Assembly (NCBI GenBank): GCA_002483765.1
Contig: DLIO01000012.1
Span: 1-14,181, forward strand
DNA from: Lentisphaeria bacterium UBA7640
Lineage (GTDB): Bacteria > Verrucomicrobiota > Lentisphaeria > Victivallales > Victivallaceae
DNA: 14,181 nucleotides
Direction: 5' to 3'
The notes under the pieces were generated by a model. That model was not told the origin of the DNA, did no database searches, and saw nothing but the letters and a program-made list of their open reading frames with translations. The position numbers and the translations under genes are program-made. This document shows positions 6,066-12,930 of this stretch, piece after piece; the stretch's first letter is position 1; the number at the start of each line of letters is the position of its first letter.

Positions 6066-8108
6066 TTAGTGACAACCGCCGCCACAACCCTCGCAACTAC
6101 TTTCGCAGCCGCTTTGTCCATAAAAGTTTTTGATTTTATCGATAACAGCTTCTGGGGTGAAACCGAACTTCTCAGCTAGGACTTTGTAAGGGGCGGATGC
6201 GCCGAAGTGGTCAATACCAATAGCTAACCCGCTAGATCCGACCACTCTATGCCAGCCAAAAGTAGATCCGGCTTCAATGGACACTCGGAAATTACACCAG
6301 CTTGGAATTATTTCTTCTTGATATTCGGCGTCTTGTTGGAAAAACAATTCCATTGACGGCATGGAAACCACGCGAGCTTTAATGTTGTATTTTTCTTTAA
6401 GTTGATCAGCACTTTTCAGCGCCAGCGATACTTCAGAACCAGTTGCAATCATAATCATATCGAACTCTTCTTCATCGCGTAAAATATAAGCGCCTTTGGT
6501 GACATCTATATTTTTAGCTAATTCTGGTGCAATCGGATCAAGATCCTGTCTGGTTAAGAGCAGAGCGACTGGGCCTTGTTCCTGTAGAGCGGCTGCCCAA
6601 CAATGAGCAACTTCGTTGGCATCTGCTGGACGGAAAACCCTCATGCCTGGAATAGTACGAAGCATGGCGATTTGTTCAATCGGTTCGTGAGTCGGACCAT
6701 CTTCTCCGACATAAAATGAATCGTGAGTTAGAATATAAATCTGATGTAAACTTTGGAGAGAAGCTAAACGTATGGCCGGCTTCATGTAATCCGAGAAAAC
6801 AAAGAACGTTGAAGTATAAGGAATACTTGCACCGTACGCTGCCATACCGTTACCAGCCAAAGCCATCGCCAATTCACGAACGCCAAAATGCAAATTCCGT
6901 CCGGTGCGTTCTGTCGCAGAGAAACTGGTCTCTTTTTTAATGTCACTCTTGTTAGACGGTGAAAGGTCAGCCGATCCTCCGAATAGTGACGGAACTAGTT
7001 CAGAAACTTTTTGCAAAATATCTCCACTAGAGGAGCGAGTAGCAATCGGCTTTGATACCGGAGCAACTTTTAAGAGTTCTTCAAGGATATTTTCGGGAAC
7101 GGTTTTGTTTAACATTTTTGAAATCAATTCAGCTTGTTCAGTGTTGCTGGAAAGAAAGTCTTGAAACTTTTTATCCCAAGCTGCGGCATTGGCCTCGAGT
7201 TCTTTAACTCTTGCCGAGATACTAGTTTTGACTTCTTCGGGCACCTGGAACATCTCTTCAGTAAAGCCAAGGTTTTTATGGGTAGCGATCAATTCTTCAT
7301 CGCCGAGTGCCTCGCCGTGGCTAGATGCTTTACCCTGTTTGCCAGGAGAACCGAAGCCAATGCTGGTTTTGCCGACGATCAAAGTCGGGCGTCCGTCTGA
7401 TTTGACCGCTTCAGCCAGCGCCTTGTCGCATTGCTCGATATCGTTGGCATTAGCGACACGAATAACACGCCAGTTATAGGCCTCAAAACGTTTTCCGACA
7501 TCTTCGGAGAAGGCGAGGTCGGTACTGCCCTCAATAGTGATGTTGTTGTCATCATAAAAGACGATAAGGTTATCTAGTTTTAGATGACCAGCCAATGAAG
7601 CGGCTTCGGAAGTCGCTCCTTCCATCATACAACCATCGCTGGAAATCATGAAAAAGCGACTATCAACTAAGCCGGTCTTGTCGAGTTTTGTACGTGCGGC
7701 AAAGTTTTTATTGGCAATAGCCATGCCGACGCCGGAAGCGAATCCGGTGCCTAGAGGCCCAGTGGTGATTTCAACTCCGGCGGTATGCCCAAGTTCAGGA
7801 TGTCCTGGAGTCCGGCTGTCCCATTGGCGGAATTGTTTTAATTCTTCCATTGGCAAATCGTATTCAAAAAGATGCAATAATGAGTAAAGAAGCATTGAAC
7901 CATGTCCAGCCGACAAAATAAAGCGGTCACGTCCAAGCCATTGCGGGTTTTTAGGGTTATGGCGAAGATATTTATTCCACAGGGTGAATGCAAAATCCGC
8001 GGTACCCATCGGCAATCCAGGGTGTCCAGATTTAGCTTTTTGCACGGCATCAGCGGATAAAAGGCGAATAGTATCGGCAGAAAGTTTGCAGAGTTTCAGG
8101 TCATTCAT
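6066..8108 (-). CDS. tkt: Transketolase
   Basis: This is a thiamine-diphosphate and Mg2+ dependent cytoplasmic enzyme that moves two-carbon units between ketoses and aldoses in the non-oxidative pentose phosphate pathway. All three domains are present in 680 residues. Visible markers are K-S-G-H-P-G (26-31), A-G-H-G-S (67-71) and T-G-P-L-G (116-120). The ThDP/Mg site is at S-D-G-C-M-M-E-G (157-164) with D-D-N-N (186-189), and the catalytic-glutamate motif is H-F-G-V-R-E (407-412). F-F-V-F-S-D-Y (435-441), T-H-D-S (461-464) and G-E-D-G-P-T-H (468-474) follow. Two features are odd. The usual G-D-G of the ThDP motif is S-D-G. The C-terminus carries a Cys-rich extension, C668, C672, C675, C679 and H680, not typical of E. 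coli or yeast enzymes. ATG 8108 has AAGGAA nine bases upstream. It is transcribed divergently from ruvB. Confidence 0.96.
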   Translation of the reverse strand: MNDLKLCKLSADTIRLLSADAVQKAKSGHPGLPMGTADFAFTLWNKYLRHNPKNPQWLGRDRFILSAGHGSMLLYSLLHLFEYDLPMEELKQFRQWDSRTPGHPELGHTAGVEITTGPLGTGFASGVGMAIANKNFAARTKLDKTGLVDSRFFMISSDGCMMEGATSEAASLAGHLKLDNLIVFYDDNNITIEGSTDLAFSEDVGKRFEAYNWRVIRVANANDIEQCDKALAEAVKSDGRPTLIVGKTSIGFGSPGKQGKASSHGEALGDEELIATHKNLGFTEEMFQVPEEVKTSISARVKELEANAAAWDKKFQDFLSSNTEQAELISKMLNKTVPENILEELLKVAPVSKPIATRSSSGDILQKVSELVPSLFGGSADLSPSNKSDIKKETSFSATERTGRNLHFGVRELAMALAGNGMAAYGASIPYTSTFFVFSDYMKPAIRLASLQSLHQIYILTHDSFYVGEDGPTHEPIEQIAMLRTIPGMRVFRPADANEVAHCWAAALQEQGPVALLLTRQDLDPIAPELAKNIDVTKGAYILRDEEEFDMIMIATGSEVSLALKSADQLKEKYNIKARVVSMPSMELFFQQDAEYQEEIIPSWCNFRVSIEAGSTFGWHRVVGSSGLAIGIDHFGASAPYKVLAEKFGFTPEAVIDKIKNFYGQSGCESSCEGCGGGCH

Positions 8109-8150
8109 GGCAAGGTTTTCCTTATAGTTTCTAGTTTTTCTTCAATCGGT

Positions 8151-8179
8151 TTGCTTATTCGGATGTAATCCGTTATATT
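8151..8179 (+). promoter_or_regulatory. Candidate promoter of ruvB
   Basis: TTGCTT (8151-8156) and TATATT (8174-8179) are separated by 17 bases. The -10 is good and the -35 only fair. The spacer holds a small inverted repeat, CGGAT-gta-ATCCG (8160-8172), placed where a repressor could block RNA polymerase. The region is only about 95 bases and is shared with divergent tkt. Confidence 0.45.
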
Positions 8180-8233
8180 TTTAAATATGAAAGAGTTAAA
8201 ATAGTGACAAATACAGGAAATTGCAAACGACCA

Positions 8234-9274
8234 ATGAGTGAAAATTTTATTACTTCAACCCTTAACAAAAAAGATCAGGCACGAGATAATTCTCTGCGTC
8301 CTTCAGATTTTAAAGATTTTCCTGGACAAGAAAGGGAGAAAGAAAAACTACAGCTTTATACTGCGGCAGCAAAACAACGCGGAGAAGCTTTGGGACATCT
8401 TCTATTGAGCGGCCCACCAGGACTCGGTAAAACCACGCTGGCTTATATTATTGCCAACGAAATGGGCACGAATATTAAATCTTCGAGTGGCCCGGCTATC
8501 GAAAAACCCGGCGATCTTGCCGGCTTACTGACCTCACTTCAGGCTGGCGATATTCTGTTTATTGACGAAATTCATCGATTGAATAATACGGTTGAAGAAT
8601 ATCTCTACAGCGCGATGGAGGATTATTTTATTGATATTATGCTCGATCAAGGACCAGGCGCGCGTTCGGTCCGGTTAAATGTTGAACGCTTTACTTTGAT
8701 TGGAGCTACGACACGACAGGGAATGTTGACCGCACCGTTACGTTCACGTTTTGGTATGTCATGTCGTTTAGAACTTTATGAACCCAAAGATTTAAAAACA
8801 ATTATTCATCGTTCTGCCGGAATACTTGGTGTTAGCATTGATGATGCTGGCGCGTATGAAATTGCTTCTCGGTGCCGTGGCACTCCGCGTATTGCCAACT
8901 CATTATTGCGTTGGGCGCGCGATTATGCTCAGATTAAAGAAAATCATAAAATTAATAAAACTATCGCTAATGCGGCTCTCGAGATGTATGACATTGATAG
9001 CGATGGCTTAGATCGCATGGATAATCGTTTGCTCGAAATTATCATTAAATTTTATCATGGCGGTCCAGTTGGTTTGAAAACTTTAGCGGTCGCTGTTGGG
9101 GAAGAAGATCGCACTATTGAAGATGTTTACGAACCATATCTGATTCAAGAAGGTTTCTTGATGCGGACACCGCAGGGGCGTATTGCCGCACCGCGAGCTT
9201 GGCAGAAATTAGGGTTGAAGCCGCCCGCCAATAGTAAAGGAATAGATCATAATCAGCCAGAATTGTTTGAATAA
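8234..9274 (+). CDS. ruvB: RuvB Holliday junction branch-migration ATPase
   Basis: RuvB is the AAA+ motor that, with RuvA, drives branch migration of Holliday junctions during recombinational repair. From ATG 8234 the product is 346 residues, the normal family length. Motifs counted from that ATG: L-R-P-x-x-F-x-D-F-x-G-Q near 21-32; Walker A G-P-P-G-L-G-K-T (60-67); Walker B L-F-I-D-E-I-H-R (108-115); sensor 1 G-A-T-T-R (157-161); the P-L-R-S-R-F-G arginine-finger loop (168-174); R-G-T-P-R-I-A-N-S-L-L-R-W at sensor 2; and a C-terminal winged-helix domain with the T-P-Q-G-R-I-A DNA-contact loop. A GTG at 8204 with weak GAAAGAG upstream would add ten unconserved residues and is possible; neither start has a good Shine-Dalgarno. 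ruvA and ruvC are not adjacent. It heads a same-strand run of four genes with gaps of 75, 5 and 49 bases. Confidence 0.93.
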   Translation: MSENFITSTLNKKDQARDNSLRPSDFKDFPGQEREKEKLQLYTAAAKQRGEALGHLLLSGPPGLGKTTLAYIIANEMGTNIKSSSGPAIEKPGDLAGLLTSLQAGDILFIDEIHRLNNTVEEYLYSAMEDYFIDIMLDQGPGARSVRLNVERFTLIGATTRQGMLTAPLRSRFGMSCRLELYEPKDLKTIIHRSAGILGVSIDDAGAYEIASRCRGTPRIANSLLRWARDYAQIKENHKINKTIANAALEMYDIDSDGLDRMDNRLLEIIIKFYHGGPVGLKTLAVAVGEEDRTIEDVYEPYLIQEGFLMRTPQGRIAAPRAWQKLGLKPPANSKGIDHNQPELFE

Positions 9275-9349
9275 GTATTAAAAAATTGACATCTAGGGCA
9301 GGGTAAAGTTCTGTTATGAAACTTGATAAAACAACTTAAGGGAGTTAAC

Positions 9350-9733
9350 GTGAACAGAGAAAAACGGATATTAGTCTGTGACGACGACGAAATTTTTCGT
9401 ACATTCTTGTTGCGAGTTTTGAAGTCATCAAACCTACCAGCAATTGCCGCTTCAGGTGGCGACGAGGCAATAGACATTTTAGATAGTAACGGCGAAAATA
9501 TCGCGTTGGTTTTGGTTGATCTGCTGATGCCAGTGCGTTCAGGCTGGGAAGTGATTGATTTTATAAAAAAACATGACGGTCTGGCTAAGATTCCAGTCAT
9601 TGCAATCACTGGTCTGGCTCCGGATCCAGTCGGTATGGAGAAGATCGAACAACACTGTGCCGCGGTGGTTTATAAAGGCGGTAATTTTGACGTTGAAGAG
9701 TTAATAAAGAAAATAACAAAGTTGATAAGTTAA
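9350..9733 (+). CDS. Stand-alone CheY-like response regulator receiver
   Basis: The 127-residue product is a receiver domain with no output domain. It probably acts by phosphorylation-dependent protein contact or as a phosphorelay intermediate in the cytoplasm. The active-site set is complete and falls at E. coli CheY numbering: acidic pocket D11-D12-D13, phospho-acceptor D57 in L-V-D-L-L-M-P, T87 in A-I-T-G, and K109 in V-Y-K-G-G. I chose GTG 9350 because AAGGGAG lies five bases upstream; a TTG at 9323 would add nine residues without a ribosome-binding site. No histidine kinase is in the window, so its partner is unknown. Its stop codon is five bases before the next start, implying co-transcription with the isochorismatase-family gene. 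Confidence 0.9.
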   Translation: MNREKRILVCDDDEIFRTFLLRVLKSSNLPAIAASGGDEAIDILDSNGENIALVLVDLLMPVRSGWEVIDFIKKHDGLAKIPVIAITGLAPDPVGMEKIEQHCAAVVYKGGNFDVEELIKKITKLIS

Positions 9734-9738
9734 CATTT

Positions 9739-10290
9739 ATGAATATTCCAGAAATTGAAAATTCGGTTTTTGTGATGGTCGATATGCAGGAAAAACTCTT
9801 ACCGGTCATGCACAATGGAGAAGAGTGTCTGAAACGTCAGCAAGTATTGTTGCGCGGTGCCGAGGCTCTGAAGTTGCCAGTGATAATTAGCGAACAATAT
9901 CCGCAGGGATTAGGTAACACGGTTCAGGAATTGAAAGCGCTGTTCCAGCCAGAATGGAGCGTAGTGAGTAAAACCGCCTTCTCCTGTTTCGGTGAAGATC
10001 TTTTTATGGAAAAATTAAAAAATTATCCTTGCGCTACTAATTTGATTATTAGTGGTATTGAATCGCACGTTTGTGTGCTTCAGACTGCTTTAGATGCGCT
10101 TAATAATGATTTTCAGGTCATTGTTGTCGCAGACGCGGTAACCTCTCGCAAACCAGCAGATCGTGACACCGCATTACAGCTGATGGCACAAAATGGCATT
10201 CAGGTAATGTCTTCAGAATCGCTCTTGTTCATGTTGTTACATTCCGCTTCCCATCCAGCCTTCAAAGCTGTCTCTAAATTGATTCGCTGA
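9739..10290 (+). CDS. Isochorismatase-family cysteine hydrolase
   Basis: The 183-residue product belongs to the isochorismatase/nicotinamidase-like superfamily of small cytoplasmic cysteine hydrolases. The catalytic triad is visible: D15 in V-M-V-D-M-Q, K78 in V-S-K-T-A-F-S-C-F, and C112 in I-S-G-I-E-S-H-V-C-V. S-E-Q-Y-P-Q-G-L-G (51-59) and V-V-A-D-A-V-T-S-R (129-137) are also family patterns. The S-E-Q-Y-P-x-G-L-G form is common in YcaC/ISOC1-like members of unknown substrate, so I would not call it isochorismatase or nicotinamidase proper. ATG 9739 follows the receiver stop by five bases with only a weak ribosome-binding site, consistent with translational coupling. Confidence 0.9.
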   Translation: MNIPEIENSVFVMVDMQEKLLPVMHNGEECLKRQQVLLRGAEALKLPVIISEQYPQGLGNTVQELKALFQPEWSVVSKTAFSCFGEDLFMEKLKNYPCATNLIISGIESHVCVLQTALDALNNDFQVIVVADAVTSRKPADRDTALQLMAQNGIQVMSSESLLFMLLHSASHPAFKAVSKLIR

Positions 10291-10339
10291 GCTGGTTATT
10301 CGTTCAAACAGTATACAAAAATAAAAAACAGGAGAAATT

Positions 10340-11608
10340 GTGATTAATTGTCTTGAAAATTTACAGAAAATTCTGGAACCGTATCCCTGGAGTTATCCGG
10401 TTATTACTGTAGCGGCCTTATTTGTACTAGCAGCGCTGGTCAATTGGGTCACAAAGAAAATCTTAGTTCGCGGAACGCATAAAATAGTGAAAAGTTTGTC
10501 GCTTGAGGGAAGCGCAGAACAGCGATCGCGATTGCTGTTAATTTCACGGTTAGCTAATATTATTCCATTGTTGGTGTTGACTGTAGGCGTTACGATAGTC
10601 CCAGGTTTGCCGGTGCCAGTACTGACGCTGATTCGTAAAGTTTGTAGTTCTGGCGTTCTTATTGTTATATCTTTGGCGGTGTCAGAAGTACTCAACTTGA
10701 TTAATATGGCATATCAACGTCGTCCTGACGCTGATAGTAAGCCGATTAAAGGATATTTGCAGGTTACCAAAATTCTAGTTTTTGTCATTGCTGTAGTTTT
10801 AATTATCGCGAATTTTTTAGATCGCAGTCCAATGATTTTACTCTCCGGTATTGGTGCAGTGGCAGCGGTTTTGATGTTAATATTTCAAGATACTATCCTT
10901 TCTTTGGTTGCCAGTATTCAGCTTGGTTCTAACGATATGGTGCGAGTCGGCGATTGGATTGAAATGCCGAGCCAAAATGCCGATGGCGATGTAATCGATA
11001 TTGCACTGCATACGGTGAAAGTACAAAATTGGGATAAAACTATAACCACTCTGCCGATCCGCAAATTAATTACTGATTCATTCAAAAACTGGCGCGGCAT
11101 GACTAATGCAGGTGGACGTCGCATTATGCGCTCTATTTATATCGACCAAAAAAGTATCCGTTTTCTTGAACAAAAAGATATTGACCATTTAAAACAGTTT
11201 GTAATACTTGATGAGTACTTGAAAGAAAAACAACTTGAACTGACCGATTGGAACCAAAGACTTGCTGAGTCTGGAGCTAACCCAATCAACTCTCGAAGAG
11301 TAACTAATCTTGGCACATTTCGAGCTTATATCTCGCAATACCTCAGCCATAATCCGCACATTCATAAAGATATGATCGCAATGGTACGCCAACTACAACC
11401 GGGCGTAACCGGTATCCCTTTGCAAGTATATTGTTTTACTAATGACATACGATGGGTCGTTTACGAAAATATTCAGGCTGATCTCTTTGATCATCTGCTG
11501 GCAATTATGCCGGAATTTGGCTTGCGCGTTTTTCAACAATGTAGCGATTCTTCCGGATTTATTCTGCCCATGGCCAATGCCCCCGAAGTAGCTCAACCCA
11601 AAGAATAA
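10340..11608 (+). CDS. MscS-family mechanosensitive channel, YbdG type
   Basis: The 422-residue inner-membrane protein should act as an osmotic safety valve. Five hydrophobic segments are seen (about 18-38, 72-90, 100-122, 143-160 and 165-195). The last is the pore helix, rich in Gly and Ala, followed by F-Q-D-T-I-L-S-L-V-A-S-I-Q-L. The beta domain follows: D-M-V-R-V-G-D-W-I-E-M-P (199-210), V-Q-N-W-D-K-T-I-T-T-L-P (228-239), and F-K-N-W-R-G-M with G-G-R-R-I-M-R-S-I-Y-I-D (248-269). This last combination and the length fit E. coli YbdG rather than the smaller MscS. GTG 10340 is supported by AGGAG five bases upstream. A gap of 49 bases after the hydrolase gene allows co-transcription. The second GC palindrome lies 23 bases past its stop. 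Confidence 0.9.
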   Translation: MINCLENLQKILEPYPWSYPVITVAALFVLAALVNWVTKKILVRGTHKIVKSLSLEGSAEQRSRLLLISRLANIIPLLVLTVGVTIVPGLPVPVLTLIRKVCSSGVLIVISLAVSEVLNLINMAYQRRPDADSKPIKGYLQVTKILVFVIAVVLIIANFLDRSPMILLSGIGAVAAVLMLIFQDTILSLVASIQLGSNDMVRVGDWIEMPSQNADGDVIDIALHTVKVQNWDKTITTLPIRKLITDSFKNWRGMTNAGGRRIMRSIYIDQKSIRFLEQKDIDHLKQFVILDEYLKEKQLELTDWNQRLAESGANPINSRRVTNLGTFRAYISQYLSHNPHIHKDMIAMVRQLQPGVTGIPLQVYCFTNDIRWVVYENIQADLFDHLLAIMPEFGLRVFQQCSDSSGFILPMANAPEVAQPKE

Positions 11609-11631
11609 AACTACTGTAATTAGCGGGACTG

Positions 11632-11662
11632 AATTAGCGCGCGCATAATGCGCGCGCGAATT
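11632..11662 (+). repeat. Alternating-GC palindrome, copy 2
   Basis: The arms pair over 15 positions with one mismatch (11636 against 11658) around a single centre base at 11647. The core is GCGCGCGCAT and its complement, flanked by AATT on both sides. It lies just 3' of the channel gene and matches the element at 5192-5222 (read on the minus strand) at 30 of 31 bases. No T-tract follows. Confidence 0.85.
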
Positions 11663-11711
11663 AATAGATCAAGTTATGAAGATATCATGAAACATTGGCA
11701 ATCTTTAAAAC

Positions 11712-11740
11712 TTGATAAGTCACTAAACCTAAATTATCTT
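11712..11740 (+). promoter_or_regulatory. Promoter of the aldolase gene
   Basis: TTGATA (11712-11717, five of six matches to the -35 consensus) and TATCTT (11735-11740, four of six to the -10) are 17 bases apart. Transcription would start near 11747, giving a leader of about 38 bases. Confidence 0.6.
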
Positions 11741-11745
11741 AGTGA
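11720..11745. promoter_or_regulatory. Candidate operator dyad over the aldolase promoter
   Basis: A perfect inverted repeat, TCACTAA (11720-11726) and TTAGTGA (11739-11745), has a 12-base spacer and covers the spacer and -10 of the aldolase promoter. Such a position fits a repressor site for a dimeric regulator. No regulator gene is nearby, so the link is inference. Confidence 0.4.
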
Positions 11746-11784
11746 TATTGTTTTTAAATCTTTTTCAACAATTAAGGAGTTACT

Positions 11785-12807
11785 ATGAACAGTGATATTC
11801 TCATATCTGTAGCAAAATCAATCGTCGCGGAACAAAAAGGTGTGTTAGCGGCAGACGAAAGCACCCCTACGATCAAAAAACGTCTTGACACGATCAAGGT
11901 TGAGTCCACCGAAGAAAATCGCCGCTGTTACCGTGAAATCCTTATTACGGCTCCCGGGATCGAACAATACATTGGCGGCGTCATCCTCTTTGACGAAACA
12001 TTGCGCCAGAGTACTAAAGACGGCACTCCCTTTGCGAAAACTTTGTCAAGTCGGGGAATCGTTCCTGGAATTAAGGTGGACAAAGGCACCACAGCATTGG
12101 CACTGCACCCTGGCGATAGGATTGCCGAAGGTCTGGACGGCTTGCGTGACCGCCTTGGTGAATATAAACAGTTAGGGGCGAAATTTGCGAAATGGCGAGC
12201 AATTATTGATATCAATGAACACTGTATTCCTACAGCATTCAGCATTCGTGCTAACGCCCGGGTGTTGGCGCGTTACGCCGCGCTTTGTCAGGAACAGGAT
12301 ATCGTGCCGATCGTGGAGCCTGAAGTGCTGATGGATGGCGCGCACAGTATTGAGCGTTGCGAAGAAGTTACGTCGAGGATACTTGAGGCAGTGTTTACTG
12401 AACTCGATGCTCATCGCGTATTATTCGAAGGGATGTTACTAAAACCTAATATGGTGATTGCTGGGAAAAAATGTACGCAACAAAATAGTGCAGAAGAGGT
12501 GGCTGAAGCCACGATTCGTTGCATGGCGCGCTACGTTCCAGCGGCTATTCCTGGGATCGTGTTTTTATCCGGCGGGCAGAGTGCGGAAGACGCGACTGAC
12601 CACCTGAATGCCATGAACGCAATGGGCACTCATCCATGGAAGGTCAGCTTTTCTTATGGGCGAGCTTTACAGGCTCCAGTGCTTGCAACGTGGCAAGGCA
12701 AGGAAGGTAATTTGGCTTCTGCGCAAAAAATGCTTTTGAAACGAGCTAGGCTGAACAGCTTGGCCTGTGGCGGAAAATATACCCGAGCAATGGAAACGGC
12801 TGAATAG
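11785..12807 (+). CDS. Class I fructose-bisphosphate aldolase
   Basis: The 340-residue cytoplasmic enzyme cleaves or forms fructose 1,6-bisphosphate through a Schiff base, in glycolysis and gluconeogenesis. It belongs to the eukaryotic-like class I family, not the metal-dependent class II. Conserved segments are G-V-L-A-A-D-E-S-T-P-T (19-29), L-F-D-E-T-L-R-Q (68-75), G-I-K-V-D-K-G (95-101), F-A-K-W-R (134-138), I-V-E-P-E-V (176-181), G-M-L-L-K-P-N-M-V (216-224) with Schiff-base K220, and L-S-G-G-Q-S (261-266). The C-terminus lacks the terminal tyrosine of animal enzymes. ATG 11785 has AAGGAG five bases upstream, and the gene has its own promoter. Its coding sequence looks somewhat richer in GC than its neighbours by eye, so transfer is possible but not shown. 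Confidence 0.95.
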   Translation: MNSDILISVAKSIVAEQKGVLAADESTPTIKKRLDTIKVESTEENRRCYREILITAPGIEQYIGGVILFDETLRQSTKDGTPFAKTLSSRGIVPGIKVDKGTTALALHPGDRIAEGLDGLRDRLGEYKQLGAKFAKWRAIIDINEHCIPTAFSIRANARVLARYAALCQEQDIVPIVEPEVLMDGAHSIERCEEVTSRILEAVFTELDAHRVLFEGMLLKPNMVIAGKKCTQQNSAEEVAEATIRCMARYVPAAIPGIVFLSGGQSAEDATDHLNAMNAMGTHPWKVSFSYGRALQAPVLATWQGKEGNLASAQKMLLKRARLNSLACGGKYTRAMETAE

Positions 12808-12846
12808 GAGCAATAAGATTTAGAAGTTGGAATTAGAAAAAAGGGG

Positions 12847-12879
12847 AAGTCACTACTAATTGCGCGCTAATAATGTGAC
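12847..12879. other. Imperfect GCGCGC-centred dyad between convergent genes
   Basis: GTCAC (12849-12853) and GTGAC (12875-12879) enclose a stretch with a GCGCGC core (12862-12867) flanked by AATT and TAAT. Read on the minus strand it is followed by TTCCCC and a run of six T, so it may help terminate the flavoprotein transcript. It also resembles one half of the GC palindromes and carries the nine-mer AAGTCACTA. Confidence 0.35.
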
Positions 12880-12897
12880 AAAAAGAGGGGATCCATC

Positions 12898-12930
12898 CAC
12901 TAAATCTGTCATGGTTTTTTAGTGTTTTTT
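12898..12930 (+). terminator. Probable terminator of the aldolase gene
   Basis: CACTAAA (12898-12904) pairs with TTTAGTG (12918-12924), followed directly by six T residues (12925-12930). The stem is only seven pairs and AT-rich and the loop is 13 bases, so strength is uncertain. The right arm contains the complement of the stop codon of the convergent flavoprotein gene. Confidence 0.45.

Noticed and set aside
9286..9320. A perfect TTGACA before the receiver gene
   Set aside because: No acceptable -10 lies 16-18 bases downstream; the nearest TTATGA is 22 bases away. I do not call a promoter.
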